Positions 16,521 through 26,578 of a DNA stretch of 64,000 nucleotides are shown here, in pieces; position 1 is the stretch's first letter, and every line of letters begins with the position of its first letter. Source of the stretch: JAJXZP01 sp963787185. GTDB lineage: Bacteria > Spirochaetota > Spirochaetia > Treponematales > Rectinemataceae. Made by a program: the position numbers and the translations under genes. The notes below the pieces were generated by a model, which saw only the letters and a program-made list of their open reading frames with translations, was not told the origin of the DNA and searched no databases. Where the stretch lies: contig CAWBCC010000012.1 in NCBI GenBank assembly GCA_963787185.1, forward strand, positions 372,001 through 436,000. Reading direction: 5' to 3'.

Positions 16521-17540
16521 TTACGGCATCGTCGGGCTCGAGTCGCGCCGGAGCCTGGCGCTGTCCTCGCGGGGGCTTTCGCCGAAGAATCGTTTGAACT
16601 CGCGACTGAACTGGGAGGGGCTCGAGTAGCCGACGCGCTCGGCGGCCAGTCCCGCGCCCAGGCCTTCCTGGGTCATGAGCATGCGCGCCTTGTGGAGCCG
16701 GATGCTCTTGATGTACCGGAGGGGCGAAGATGAGGTGACCGCCTTGAAGTTGTGGTGGAAGGCGGAGATGCTCATATTGGCCTCGCCGGCCAGACTCCGG
16801 ACGCTGAGGTCCCGCGAGTAGTCCTCGTGGATGCGCTTGAGGACTTTGGCGATCTGGGCGAAATGCGAGTCCCGGGCGACGACCGCACGCAGGGCGATTC
16901 CGTGGGGCCCCCTGAGCACGTGATAGCTGATTTCGCGGATGATTTGCGGACCGAGAATGCGGCTTTCGGTCTCGGAGCGGAGACACTCGAGGAGGCGGAC
17001 GGTGGCGTCCATGAGTTCGGCCGTCAGCGGGGTGGAATAGATGCCGGTGGTCGATTCGGGCGCGGTGAGGCCATCGTCCATCTCGGCGAGGAGCTCGCCG
17101 AGCACGCGGCTGTCCATGGAGATGGCGACCGCGAGGAAGGGCTTGCCGGGCTCGGCGACGGTCTCGCACTCGAAGGGCAGGGGCACCGAGAGGACGAGAT
17201 AGTTGTTCGGGTCGTAGACGTAGACCTTGCCGCCCAGGTAGCCGATCTTCCGCCCCTGCCCGACGACGATGATACCGGGCTCGTAGATGCTGGGGCCGCG
17301 GGGCGAGCGGTCGGCGACGCGGATGAAGTGCACGGCTTCGAGACGGGAGGGACTGTGGCCCTGACCCGCGGCGAGGAGGTCGAGGAGCTCGACGAGTCGG
17401 GTCCTCTCGGGCCGGTCGGCGGCGGTCCGGCCGAGGGGCTCGGAGACGCGACCGATGGCAGCGGGGCCGGGCGAATGGCCGGTCGGCCCAGGCGCCGCGG
17501 AATTCGAGGCCGTGGGGATACCGAGCTTCTTACTCTGCAT
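16521..17540 (-). CDS. AraC-family transcriptional regulator with AraC_N cupin (YqhC-like)
   Basis: A 339-residue regulator. The N-terminal AraC_N-type sensor domain (about 60-230) includes YEPGIIVVGQGRK and a typical REISYHVLRGPHG linker. Two helix-turn-helix motifs follow (SVRSLAGEANMSISAFHHNF and RVGYSSPSQFSREFKRFFG). The ATG at 17540 was chosen because longer frames run into the divergent DUF362 gene. This subfamily contains YqhC, which activates aldehyde reductase genes. The gene points in the same direction as the large run starting 214 bases downstream and is divergent from the ferredoxin gene, so it may control either. The 16307-16520 gap is AT-rich and has no gene. Confidence 0.87.
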   Translation of the reverse strand: MQSKKLGIPTASNSAAPGPTGHSPGPAAIGRVSEPLGRTAADRPERTRLVELLDLLAAGQGHSPSRLEAVHFIRVADRSPRGPSIYEPGIIVVGQGRKIGYLGGKVYVYDPNNYLVLSVPLPFECETVAEPGKPFLAVAISMDSRVLGELLAEMDDGLTAPESTTGIYSTPLTAELMDATVRLLECLRSETESRILGPQIIREISYHVLRGPHGIALRAVVARDSHFAQIAKVLKRIHEDYSRDLSVRSLAGEANMSISAFHHNFKAVTSSSPLRYIKSIRLHKARMLMTQEGLGAGLAAERVGYSSPSQFSREFKRFFGESPREDSARLRRDSSPTMP

Positions 17541-17690
17541 TAGACGAATATACCATCTTCCCCGGGCTTTTGGGTTAATTCCGTTCAGGAGCAGGAGGAT
17601 TAGGCAAGTTTTGGACAGAAACGTGTATTGAGAAGTTCCGTGCAGATCGCTACCCTGGCTCCCAACATACCTACAGCAAGGAGGGACTAC

Positions 17691-18803
17691 ATGTCCGAAT
17701 CGAAGGTCTACTGGATCGACCTCAGGACCACGCCGGCGATGTCCATGCTGAAAAAGCTGGACAAGCTCCTGCGGGCTGCGGGCCTCGCCAGCCTCGATCT
17801 TTCCGAGAAGTACACGGCCCTCAAGATTCACTTCGGCGAGTCGGGGAACATGTCCTACATCCGGCCTCCCTACGTGGCGGTCATAGCCAATCTCGTCCGC
17901 GAGCTGGGCGGCAAGCCCTTCCTGACCGATTCGAACACTCTGTACTCGGGCAGGCGGCACAACGCCTACGATCACATCCGCGCAGCCTTCGAGAACGGCT
18001 TCTCGCGCGACGCGACAGGCTGCGACATCATCGTGGCCGACGGGCTCAAGGGCAACGACTTCGTCGAAATGCCGGTTGAAGGGGGCATACATTGCTCGAG
18101 CGCCAAAATCGGCTGCGCCGTAGCCGAGGCCGACGCCGTACTGTCGGTCACGCACTTCAAGGGACACGAACTCGTGGGCTTCGGCGGGGCTATCAAGAAC
18201 CTGGGCATGGGCTGTGCGAGCCGCGCGGGCAAGAAGTTCCTGCACGAGGTCTCGCATCCCGTCATCGACCGCGAGGCCTGCACCGGCTGCGGTACCTGCG
18301 TGAAGAACTGCGCCTCTGAGGCGATTACCCTCGACGCCGAGCGCAAGGCGGTCATCGACCACGAAGCCTGCGTCGGCTGCTGCCAGTGCGTGGCCGTCTG
18401 CCAATTCGGAGCCGCCCGGGCCTCGGAGGGCTCGGCCAGCAAGGTCTGCAGCGAGCGTATCGTGGAGTACACCGAGGCCATCCTGCGCGGAAGGCCCGCC
18501 TTCCACGTGAGCTTCGTCATGAACGTGTCGCCCAACTGCGACTGCTGGGGTACCAACGACGCCCCCCTGGTGTCCGATATAGGAATCTTCGCGAGCTCGG
18601 ATCCGGTGGCCTTGGATCAGGCCTGCGTGGACGCGGTGAACGCGGCCCCCGCGATAGCCGGCACCGTGCTCACCGATAAGCACTACCCGGGCTCGGGCGA
18701 GAAGTTCGGGCATATCCATCCCGACACCGACTGGGCCTTCGGCCTCGATCACGCGCAGAAGCTGGGGCTCGGCACGAGAAAGTACGAGTTGGTCAAGGTC
18801 TAG
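17691..18803 (+). CDS. DUF362 protein with two 4Fe-4S clusters
   Basis: A 370-residue protein. An N-terminal DUF362 domain (about 1-200, with KIHFGESGNMSYIRPPYV and SVTHFKGHELVGFGGAIKN) is followed by a bacterial ferredoxin module with two clusters, CTGCGTCVKNCASEAI and CVGCCQCVAVCQFGA. The DUF362 fold continues after it. The start at 17691 is supported by AAGGAGGG about seven bases upstream; an upstream ATG-like start at 17628 lacks one. Such proteins occur widely in anaerobes as electron-transfer subunits of unknown partner. It is transcribed divergently from the AraC regulator with a 150-base intergenic region. Confidence 0.88.
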   Translation: MSESKVYWIDLRTTPAMSMLKKLDKLLRAAGLASLDLSEKYTALKIHFGESGNMSYIRPPYVAVIANLVRELGGKPFLTDSNTLYSGRRHNAYDHIRAAFENGFSRDATGCDIIVADGLKGNDFVEMPVEGGIHCSSAKIGCAVAEADAVLSVTHFKGHELVGFGGAIKNLGMGCASRAGKKFLHEVSHPVIDREACTGCGTCVKNCASEAITLDAERKAVIDHEACVGCCQCVAVCQFGAARASEGSASKVCSERIVEYTEAILRGRPAFHVSFVMNVSPNCDCWGTNDAPLVSDIGIFASSDPVALDQACVDAVNAAPAIAGTVLTDKHYPGSGEKFGHIHPDTDWAFGLDHAQKLGLGTRKYELVKV

Positions 18804-18940
18804 GAGAGTCCTCGAGGGTTTTGAGAATGCTTTGGGCGTCGCCCGGCACGAGATCCGCCTTTAGAACCCGTTTCTCAAACGATTCTCTTCGAGCGGCTTC
18901 ATCATTTCCCGTTGCCGGTCATGATGCGCTGAATGATCAT

Positions 18941-20312
18941 TCAACGCGACGGGCTGCGAAGAATTTCAATTCGAGCCTTGAGCCAGCTTTCTCGAATCGG
19001 TCTGTTTTGTACTTGTCGCATGGGAGTTCGAGGCAGTACCGGCTTGGCCTTTGGATTCAGGGCGTCGAAGGCCAAGAGTGCGGCCCCGATCGCCGAGGCC
19101 GAGCCGGGATGCCCCGCCGGACAGTACCACTTCCCGAACCGGAATCTTCCACGCGCGGATCTCGCCGAGAAGGGCTGCGAGCTCCATTGCAAAGCCTTCA
19201 TAAATCCCTCGCGCAATTGCACTGCGGGTCGTTCCTGAGGTGAGGCCAGCGAGACTTGCCGTCCGGTGAATATCGGGATGGGGCGCGCCCGAACCTCCTA
19301 GGTAGGGAAAGAAATCCGGTATCGAAGCGTCGTCCTGACCTACGCGATTCGTCGCCAGAACGTCCAATCCGTCCAGGTCGGTGTCGAAAAGCTGCGCAGC
19401 CCACTGAAGTGCAGGGCCGCAAACTGGAACCGTGGCGATGACGCCGTTGATTCGCGGCGATGTGCCGGGCAGTAGGTGAAGGGCTTCGTCCCAGCCCTCG
19501 GGAAGCTCCGCGAGCCGAGTCGGGACCGAGATTACCGCCGAGGTGCCAAGCGAAATCGAGGCTCTACCTTCATCGAGGCTCCGACCGCCCGCGCCGCGGC
19601 GGCCTGATCACCGGCGCCGACGACCGATGTAGCCATCTTTCCATGCCTTGACGACTGCGCCGCAGGAACCCACGATAGAGGAGGGCGTAGCGACCTCGGG
19701 CAGTGCGCGTTCGGGGATCCCTGCGGCACCCAGTATTTCTGTGTCCCAGACGCCCAGAAAAGGGTTGTAGAGCTGGGTGCCGGTGGCCTCTGACGAGTCC
19801 GTGGCTACCCGGGAGCCGGGATCCAGCGCCAATCTGAGATAATCTTTCGCGCTCAGAAGAGCGAAAGTTTTTTCTGCTAGGCTAGGATCGCTCGCAGTGG
19901 CATACAGCCATTTCGCGAGCGTAAAATCCGGAAGAGGAATGTTGGCTGTCCTCTGCAGTAACCCTCCAGGGAAGAAACGCCCCACAAAGTCAGCGAGTGC
20001 CTTCTCCCCCTGCATATCCAACCACAGCAGCGTGGGCGGAAGCACCGAGCGGTCGGCCGCGAGCGCAATCAGGGCGTGCATTTGGCCGGTGATACCCAAG
20101 CCGCGTGGCGATGCGACCTTCAGCTTCGACAAAGCCATCCGCGCGCAGCGGACCCACAGCTCGAGCGAGCGGACGGGCAGGCCGCCCTCCGTGTAGGGCT
20201 CCGTCACCTCACGGATGACGGCGACCGAATCCAGCGATGCCTCGATGACGACGGCCTTGAGTGATGAAGTGCCGACGTCTATACCTATGAATTGGTCCGA
20301 TGCGGCGCTCAT
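18941..20312 (-). pseudogene. FGGY-family carbohydrate kinase (xylulokinase-like), broken
   Basis: The start is ATG at 20312 (MSAASDQFIGIDVGTSSLKA), followed by good FGGY sequence, for example GITGQMHALIALA and LLWLDMQG, down to about 19650. A first frameshift there moves the frame to VVGAGDQAAAA, and a second near 19560 moves it to SISLGTSAVISVPTRLAELP and on to VLSGGASR near 19100. Part of the last domain is then missing before SASAIGAALLAFDAL in yet another frame. At least two frameshifts and one internal deletion make it non-functional. Its 5' leader is only a few bases long because a broken IS630 directly abuts it. The intact kinase at 27582-29117 is a different, more distant FGGY member. 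Confidence 0.85.
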
Positions 20313-20316
20313 CCCT

Positions 20317-21215
20317 TTACAGCCCCTTCCAGTGTCCCGTCCCGGCAATTCGTTCGCACAAGCGCTGTATCTTGGCAAGGATCGAATCAGCGGTCGCGGT
20401 CCAAACGAAAGGCTTGAACGCCTTGTTGTACTGTTGGACGAAGGTCTCGATCTTCCGAACCAACTCTCTCACTGATTTGAACGAGCTCCGCCGAATAGCC
20501 TTGTCGGTGATGATGGCGAAGAAGCGTTCGACCTGGTTGAGCCATGAGCTGTACGTTGGGATGAAATGGACATGCCAGCGGAGTCGAGCGGCCATCCACG
20601 CCTTGACCTTGGGATGCTTGTGCGTGGCGTAGTTGTCCACGACCATGTGGATATCCAGCTCCAGCGGCACCGACGAGTCGATCTCGCGAAAGAATGAAAG
20701 AAACTCCTGGTGGCGGTGCCGGGGCTTGCAGGAAGTGAGCACCTCGCCGTCGAGCACATTGAGCGCGGCGAAGAGCGTGGTCGTCCCGTGACGGATGTAG
20801 TCGTGCGTCACGCCTTCCACGTAGCCGAGCCCCATCGGCAACATGGGTCGGGTCCTTTCCAGCGCCTGGCATTGGCTCTTCTCTCGTCCACACAGAGCAC
20901 AATCGCGTTCATCGGCGGATCAAGGTAGAGCCCCACGACATCGCGGAGCTTCTCGATGAAGAAGGGATCGGTCGAAAGCTTGAAGGAATCCTGCCGATGA
21001 GGCTGAAGGCCAAAGGCCGTGAAGTAGCGATGGACGCCGGTCTTGGAGATGCCCGTCTCCGCGGCCATCGAGCGGACGCTCCAGTGGGTCGCGCCATCCT
21101 TGGGCTTCGTCTTCAGGGTAGCGTTGACCAGCTCGGCGATCTTCTCGTCGGAGATCGTGCGTGGCGCACCGGGCCTCAATTCGTCGTAGAGGCCTGCAAT
21201 CCTGCCCTTATCGTC
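20317..21215 (-). pseudogene. IS630-family transposase, truncated and frameshifted
   Basis: On the minus strand the frame from about 21215 gives GLYDELRPGAPRTI, then an HTH region (WSVRSMAAETGISKTGVHRY) and CVDE, the first catalytic Asp region of the IS630/Tc1-mariner DDE fold. A frameshift near 20890 leads to the second part with HMVVDNYATHKHPKV and IPTYSSWLNQVERFF, which carry the second Asp and the final Glu. About the first 80-90 residues of a normal 340-360 residue protein are missing. The element has no recognisable intact 5' end. Its stop codon lies three bases from the start of the broken FGGY kinase, so a rearrangement fused the two. Confidence 0.85.
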
Positions 21216-21304
21216 TCATAGTCCTATCTCATATCAAAAGGCGCTTGTGACTATGGGGAGTCGACATGGAGCAAAGCTCGCGAAGAAAAGTCTAGACTCG
21301 CCGA

Positions 21305-21510
21305 TTGGCCGAAAGGTTCAATGTGATGCAGAACGAGTTCCGCGCCTTGGTCTCCTGGACCTTTTCTGTGGCCCTCACGACCGGCGGGCGCCTCGGCGAG
21401 ATCAACGCCCTGCAGCTTCGCAATGTCGGCGACGATCGTCTATATATCAGCCACAGCCGGGGCTTCGCCGACGGGCTAAAGGCGACGAAGAACCGCGAGG
21501 AAAGAGATGT
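21305..21510 (+). pseudogene. tyrosine integrase remnant, left piece
   Basis: The frame ALTTGGRLGEINALQLRNVG continues into FADGLKATKNREERDV. This is nearly identical to the catalytic-domain start of the intact integrase at 61071-62378, including the Arg of the R-K-H-R-Y set. It breaks off at 21510, exactly where the IS256 element begins, and resumes after it at 25472. The N-terminal domain is missing and there is a small deletion before VALTTG, so the gene was probably already damaged. Confidence 0.85.
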
Positions 21511-21557
21511 GAGATATTGTCAATAGTTGTGGATTGGAAATCTGAACGATTTTCCGG

Positions 21558-21954
21558 TCAGGCCGCCGCTTCATCAACCCGCTCTCCATTCACAAACTTT
21601 ACTCCCGCTTCCACGAGTGGGATGAATTTGAATCCGTCTAACTTGCGCCAACCCTGTTCTGCCTCCCTGCAAAGCTTGTAGACCATTGCCAGCGTTGCCT
21701 TGCGAGTCCCGTTGCCCTTCGTTCGCCGGTGGCGTAGGCGTACCGTCGCGAAGGTCGACTCGATGGGGTTCGTGGTGCGCAGGTGGAGCCAATGAGCGGC
21801 AGGGAAATCGTAGAAGGCGAAGAGGTCGTCCTTGTCCTTCACCAGACATTCCACGGCCTTCGGGTACTTGTCGCCGAAGGAATTGACGAAGAGGTCGAAG
21901 GCTTTGAGCGCGTCCTCACGGGTGGGCGCAAGGTACTGGTCATGCAACATTCCC
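21558..21954 (-). pseudogene. IS256 transposase, C-terminal piece
   Basis: This codes for the last third of an IS256-type mutator transposase: MLHDQYLAPTREDALKAF, then the conserved LRTTNPIESTFATVRLRHRR block with the catalytic Glu, and a normal end. It joins in frame to the N-terminal piece at 24518-25366 once the IS66 insertion is removed. By itself it has no start and no DD residues. Confidence 0.9.
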
Positions 21955-22034
21955 TTAGCCTTGTAAACGTCAAATTAACCACCTCTCGCCCTCAGGCGGC
22001 CGCGTGGCGATGGTAGATACCTGGAGGTATCACC

Positions 22035-22379
22035 ATGCGGAGAACACAGGGAGAATGGGTGAGGATCGTGGCGCGTTATCAGACGAGCGGACTGTCGGTA
22101 CGACGTTTCAGCGCGGACGAAGGCGTCAGCGAGCAGAGCCTGAGGAACTGGACGCGGAAGCTGGTCGGGCCGAGATCCATAGAAGCCCAGAAAGACACGG
22201 AGTTTGTCGAGATCGTGGCAAGCCCGCTATCGCGATCCATAAATGGGGAAAGCGTCGCCACTGCAGCTGGGGACGGATTCGTCATCAGGCTTGAGAGCTG
22301 CGTGTGCATCGAAGTACGGCCCGAGGTCGATCGTACTCTGCTCGAGTGGCTCCTGACGCTTTTAAGGCAGTCGTCATGA
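22035..22379 (+). CDS. tnpA: IS66 TnpA
   Basis: A 114-residue helix-turn-helix protein (EWVRIVARYQTSGLSVRRF, then SEQSLRNWTRKL) typical of the first IS66 gene, which is needed for transposition and probably binds the ends. GGAGGTATCACC precedes the ATG. Its stop overlaps the tnpB start as ATGA. Confidence 0.88.
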   Translation: MRRTQGEWVRIVARYQTSGLSVRRFSADEGVSEQSLRNWTRKLVGPRSIEAQKDTEFVEIVASPLSRSINGESVATAAGDGFVIRLESCVCIEVRPEVDRTLLEWLLTLLRQSS

Positions 22380-22723
22380 ATGTCGATCTCGACAAGGCGC
22401 GCATCTTCGTCAGGCCCGGTGCTACGGACATGCGCAAGCAGATCAACGGTCTTTCGATCGTCGTCGAAGCGGAGATGAAACAGGAGCCGTTCTCAGGAAA
22501 TCTTTTTCTGTTCTGCGGCCGGACAAGGACCTTACTGAAGGCGCTGTACTGGGACCGGAACGGATTCTGGCTTTCGCTGAAGCGACTGGAAGAAGGCAGG
22601 TTCCCCTGGCCTTCCGACAGCGGGGAAGCGCGCGAAATAGATCGCGATCAGATCCTAATGCTGTTGCGCGGGATCGACTTCTGGCGGGAACACCGGAGCC
22701 TATCATTCAAGACCGTATTATAA
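22376..22723 (+). CDS. tnpB: IS66 TnpB (Orf2-like accessory protein)
   Basis: A 115-residue protein starting MNVDLDKARIFVRPGATDMRK. The family signature is present as FLFCGRTRTLLKALYWDRNG. The ATG at 22376 overlaps the tnpA stop, which sets the start; a longer frame from 22304 is a shadow of tnpA. IS66 elements need TnpB for efficient transposition, by an unknown mechanism. Confidence 0.92.
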   Translation: MNVDLDKARIFVRPGATDMRKQINGLSIVVEAEMKQEPFSGNLFLFCGRTRTLLKALYWDRNGFWLSLKRLEEGRFPWPSDSGEAREIDRDQILMLLRGIDFWREHRSLSFKTVL

Positions 22724-22766
22724 CGAAAGGTTAGCCGAAACCACGTCGTTCATGGTAGAGTAAACT

Positions 22767-24446
22767 ATGATGAACGACGCAAATGCCAGTGGTTCTGGAG
22801 CCTTGCCAGGGGCTCGGGATATCGAGACTGCCATGAGGACGATCGCCGCACTGCAGAGTGAGGTCCTGGCCCTGAAGCAGATCACAACGCAGCAACAGGA
22901 AGAGATCAGGATACTCAAGGAGCGGCAATTCGGCAGGAAGTCGGAAAAGTTCAGCGCGGAAGACATCAATCAAGGGAAGCTGTTCAACGAAGCGGAGGTG
23001 CTTTCAACCTCACCTGAAGGCGAGGAGGCACAGGAGACCGTACGCATCGTCAAGACGGTCTATACGAGAAGGAAGCGGGGGCGGAAGCCCCTCTCAGCCC
23101 AGCTTGCGCGTATCGAGTTGCTCGTCGATATAGGCGAGGACGAGAAGAAGGCGGTCCCCGAAGGCTACGAGCTTGCGCGCATCGGCGAGGAGACGAGCGA
23201 GCAGGTCCACGAGATCCCGCAGAAATATGTGGTGATCCGTACGGTTCGTCCGAAGTACATAGTAAAACCCCTGGCAGGGAGCGGAATGCCGAAGCTCTCC
23301 GATCCGCCGCATATCCTGATCGCGTCCGTCCCTGCGCGGATCCTTCCACGCAGCATCGCGACGCCATCGCTGCTTGCATCGGTGCTCATCGGCAAGTTCT
23401 GCGACGCTCTGCCCTTCTATCGGCAGGAGCGGATGTTCAGTCGCTTCGGCCTGGATATCAGCCGTCAGGACATGGCCAATTGGGCAATCGCGGTCTCCCT
23501 CAAGCTTGCCGCGCTCATCGACCTCATGAAACGTGAGCTTCTTTCGGCTCCCTTCCTGCATTGTGACGAGACACCCTTCCAGGTCATGGATGAGGCAGGC
23601 CGCAAGAACACGACGCTGTCGTACATGTGGGTGCTCACCGGCGGAGCGGGCACACACCGGGTCGTACTCTTTCGGTACAACCCGACGCGGGAAGCGGATT
23701 TCATCTCGACCTTCCTCGCGTCATATGTGGGCTTCATGCAGACCGACGGTTATGCCGGCTATCAGGCGATCGGCGAGAAGGACGGGATCATCCATGTAGC
23801 CTGCTGGGCACATGCCAGGCGCCGTTTCGTCGAGGCCTTCAAGGCGGCGAACAGGAAAGGCACCGCCGACGAGGCGATCGGGTTCATCAGGGAAATGTAC
23901 AAGGCCGAGCGGGCGCTGCGAGAAAAGCATTTCGCCGAGAAGGGCTCCCGCGATGCGGACGCTTTCATGAGGGAGCGAAAGGAACGTGTCGAGCCGGTCT
24001 TGGCCGAGCTTAAAGCCTGGCTTGACGCGAAGGTCCTGGAGGTTCTTCCAGGAAGCGCACTTGGGACTGCGATCTCGTACACCCTCGATCTCTGGCCGCG
24101 CCTGATACGCTATCTCGATTGTCCCTGGTTAACCCCAGATAACAACGAAGCGGAGCGGTCAATTCGACCGTTCGCAATTGGTCGAAACAATTGGGTGATA
24201 GCAGGAAGTCCGCGCGGAGCCGCCGCGAGTGCCGATCTCTACTCTCTGATCGAGACCATCAAACTGAATGGCCTGGAGCCCTACTTCGCCCTGCGGTACA
24301 TCTTGACGAGGCTGCCGGAAACTCCACCGGATGGACTTGTCTCACTTCTGCCCTGGAATCTCGATCCCGCCACCTTCCATGAGTTGACAGTCGAAGATGC
24401 CCGCATTTCCCTAGCTTCAATTCCAATCGATCCTCAGAAGACCTGA
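22767..24446 (+). CDS. tnpC: IS66 transposase TnpC
   Basis: A 559-residue DDE transposase. The N-terminal coiled coil (ALKQITTQQQEEIRILKERQ) and FGRKSEKF motif are followed by a zinc-finger-like region and the catalytic core: Asp in LHCDETPFQV, Asp in QTDGYAGYQAI and Glu in DNNEAERSIRPFAIGRNNW. A C-terminal IS66 tail is complete. The length is normal and no frameshift is seen. It is the active enzyme of the nested element. Confidence 0.93.
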   Translation: MMNDANASGSGALPGARDIETAMRTIAALQSEVLALKQITTQQQEEIRILKERQFGRKSEKFSAEDINQGKLFNEAEVLSTSPEGEEAQETVRIVKTVYTRRKRGRKPLSAQLARIELLVDIGEDEKKAVPEGYELARIGEETSEQVHEIPQKYVVIRTVRPKYIVKPLAGSGMPKLSDPPHILIASVPARILPRSIATPSLLASVLIGKFCDALPFYRQERMFSRFGLDISRQDMANWAIAVSLKLAALIDLMKRELLSAPFLHCDETPFQVMDEAGRKNTTLSYMWVLTGGAGTHRVVLFRYNPTREADFISTFLASYVGFMQTDGYAGYQAIGEKDGIIHVACWAHARRRFVEAFKAANRKGTADEAIGFIREMYKAERALREKHFAEKGSRDADAFMRERKERVEPVLAELKAWLDAKVLEVLPGSALGTAISYTLDLWPRLIRYLDCPWLTPDNNEAERSIRPFAIGRNNWVIAGSPRGAAASADLYSLIETIKLNGLEPYFALRYILTRLPETPPDGLVSLLPWNLDPATFHELTVEDARISLASIPIDPQKT

Positions 24447-24517
24447 CCGAGCCATCGCCTCCGCCGGCCACGCAGACATGGCGGGGGGTGTGGAAGATTG
24501 GACGTTTACTTAGCCTT

Positions 24518-25366
24518 CGCCTGGAGCGACTTGGGGAGCTTGTCCAAAACGTTCCCGGTCTTGTGGAACCAGCACCGCTGGATACGCGTCTCTGGCCATA
24601 CCTCCGCGGCGGCGGCCTGGAAGCCCATCGCGCCATCGCATACTGCGAGCACCGGCGCTTTCTCAAGCCCACGGGAGCGCAGATCGAGGAGAATCTCCTT
24701 CCACGACTGCGCACTTTCGCGGTAGCCATCGGATACAGCAAGCAATTCCTTGTTGCCGAATGAATCGGCGCCCATGACGACGAGCAGCCAGGCGCGTTCG
24801 TCCTCAAGCCGCGCATTGCAATACACGCCGTCTGCCCAGACGTAGACATAGCGTTTCCCTGCAAGGTCCCGTCTCGACCACTCCCCGTACTCCTCGGTCC
24901 ATATCTCCTTCAGGCGCACGACGGTACTCGCCGAAAGTCCCTTCGCCTGAGGACCAAGGATCGCCTCCAACGCCGTCGGAAAGTCGTCGGTTGAGATGCC
25001 TTTGAGATACAGCACCGGCACGAGGGTATCGATGCTTGGCGCCCGCCGCATGAAGGGTGGGAGTATCCGGCTCGTGAACCGCTGCTCTCCCCTGGCGCTC
25101 AATGCCCGGTCATCCACGCGGGGACGCGTGATGGCAATCGGCCCCGCTCCGGTGAGCACGGTTCGCTCGGGCATGACGCCATTTCTCACCACCAGACGTT
25201 TCCCCTCCTCGTCGACGAGATTCTTGAACCGCGAAAGATGCTCCTCAATCTCTGCCTCCAACGCGGCTTGCAGCATCTTCCTCGCCCCTTCACGCACGAT
25301 GATTTCCAGCGCCCCCATGGTCTCGGGCGTTGCCTTGATTCGAGTCTCGATGATAGTCTTGCTCAC
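24518..25366 (-). pseudogene. IS256 transposase, N-terminal piece
   Basis: This starts at a GTG (25366) after GGAGAACGTCC and codes for VSKTIIETRIKATPETM, the N-terminal DNA-binding region, then YVWADGVYCNARLEDERAW with the first catalytic Asp and VLAVCDGAMGFQAAAAEVWP with the second. It breaks at 24518, the edge of the IS66 target duplication. Reading through to the piece at 21558-21954 restores a protein of about 415 residues, normal for the family. Confidence 0.9.
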
Positions 25367-25471
25367 GGACGTTCTCCTTCCCGGCGGTTGTGTTTGGCGA
25401 CAAAACCTTACCGTGAAGAAACGTCCGTTTTCTATTCCGTCCACAAGAATCGATCATATCTCAAGAGATGT

Positions 25472-25861
25472 CCCCTACTACCTATCGTCCGCGACGCGCT
25501 CCGTGACCTGGGAGAAGAAAACCTGCACTGGACGAGCGACGAGCGCTTCGTCTTCTATGACGTCCTCGCCGACATGCCGCTGGACGCGAAGTTGCTCGGG
25601 AACGGATTTGTCGAAGCGCTGCACGCGATAAGGATCGACGAAGCGACCATGCGCGCCCGCGGCCTTGTGTTTCATTCGCTCCGGCACTGCTTCGCGACCG
25701 CGCTGGCGGACCGTATCGACCAGAGGCGGGCGATGAAGGTCACGGGGCACAGGACGTCGGTAGTCTTCGAGAGCTACGCGAACCACGAGAGCGAGAACGA
25801 TCTCGCGAGTATCGGGAGGGCTTCGGAGGACGCATTCGGGAAGGTGCTCGAGTTTTCATAG
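25472..25861 (+). pseudogene. tyrosine integrase remnant, right piece
   Basis: After the second IS256 target copy the integrase sequence resumes, one base out of frame, as PIVRDALRDLGEENLHWTSD, then VFHSLRHCFATALADRID and VTGHRTSVVFESYANH. It keeps the catalytic HxxR, His and Tyr. It is very close to the intact integrase at 61071-62378 over the same stretch and ends with LEFS plus a stop. The missing base at the junction, plus the missing N-terminal half, make it a pseudogene. Confidence 0.87.
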
Positions 25862-26578
25862 TAGACGCGAGCATGGCACCCGATAAGCGGTTCGCCGATG
25901 CGCTCCCACCCGACATCCGCCGCGTCGCGTATCCTCGCGATGATCCCTTCGACAAAGACTTCGAGTGCTCGCAAGCCTTTGCCTCCCCCTCGCTCACCAA
26001 CACGGTCGCCATGTTCACGCTGGGTGTCGAACACGGAGGATATCCTCATCGTGTCGGGACCCATCAGCCGGGCAAGTCCGTCGCGCTCGCCGGGTGGCCA
26101 TCGGCTGCTTTCTCCGACAATGCCAAGGCCGAGATTCACAACCGCTCGCTCGGCATACCGCGGAAGATCATTCGCTATGCCTCCTGACGTTGTTCGATGG
26201 CGCCGCGCAGCAATGCTCGATCATCGACGGTGCAGATATTGTGCCTGATGAGGTTTAGGCTACATTCATCACATCAGCTGGCAATGTCGGGTGGCGACAT
26301 TCGGCATTGCCTTCTGGCGAGGGGTAGTAAGGAGATACTGCGAAGGGGGCAAGCGTCGCGGGCGAGGAACAGCCTCCACGGCTTGATAGGGCTATTGACA
26401 GCGTATTAGCATTCTCGCATTATTTGTTATTGGGAACGGTTCTAGTTCTTAAAAATAGACTTCGTCTTATATACCTTTCCATAAAGGATAGACTTCGAAC
26501 TGATGCCTAGACATAGTAGAATCCCTCACTTGGATACGGTGCCTCAAGTCGGCAAGCGGATAGGCGGCGAGTGAAAAG
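25862..26578. other. 717-base region without a recognisable gene
   Basis: This lies between the integrase remnant and the LacI gene. Several open frames exist on both strands between 25870 and 26260, but none starts with a good ribosome site or matches a family I recognise. The stretch may be decayed coding sequence left by the integrations. From about 26400 the DNA becomes AT-rich and holds the putative LacI operator at 26431-26444. Confidence 0.5.
26431..26444. promoter_or_regulatory. putative LacI-family operator upstream of lacI-type gene
   Basis: TGGGAACGGTTCTA is a 14-bp imperfect palindrome around a central CG, the pattern of LacI/GalR operators. The same sequence with one change occurs at 30283-30296 before the catabolic operon. 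It lies 135 bases before the LacI-type start codon, suggesting autoregulation. This is an inference from the shared sequence and its symmetry. Confidence 0.55.

Larger units (their letters stand above)
21963..24509 (+). mobile_element. intact IS66-family insertion sequence
   Basis: A 2547-bp element with ends GTAAACGTC (21963) and GACGTTTAC (24509). Inverted repeats run about 22 bp with several mismatches, and perfect 8-bp target duplications TTAGCCTT lie at 21955-21962 and 24510-24517. It holds the three standard genes tnpA, tnpB and tnpC in order on the plus strand. It sits inside the IS256 transposase gene, so it arrived last. All three reading frames are open, so it could still move. Confidence 0.95.
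21511..25462 (-). mobile_element. IS256-family element interrupted by an IS66-family element
   Basis: The ends are imperfect inverted repeats starting GAGATAT with a shared TTGTGGA (21511 inward and 25462 inward). A perfect 9-bp target duplication, AAGAGATGT, flanks it at 21502-21510 and 25463-25471. Removing the inner IS66 and its 8-bp duplication leaves 1397 bp, the normal size for IS256. The single minus-strand transposase is split in two. It landed inside the integrase remnant. The perfect duplication shows the ends have not rearranged since insertion. Confidence 0.93.

Noticed and set aside
17541..18752. Extension of the AraC gene far upstream on the minus strand
   Set aside because: It would run antisense through the DUF362 ferredoxin gene; the ATG at 17540 gives a normal-length regulator.
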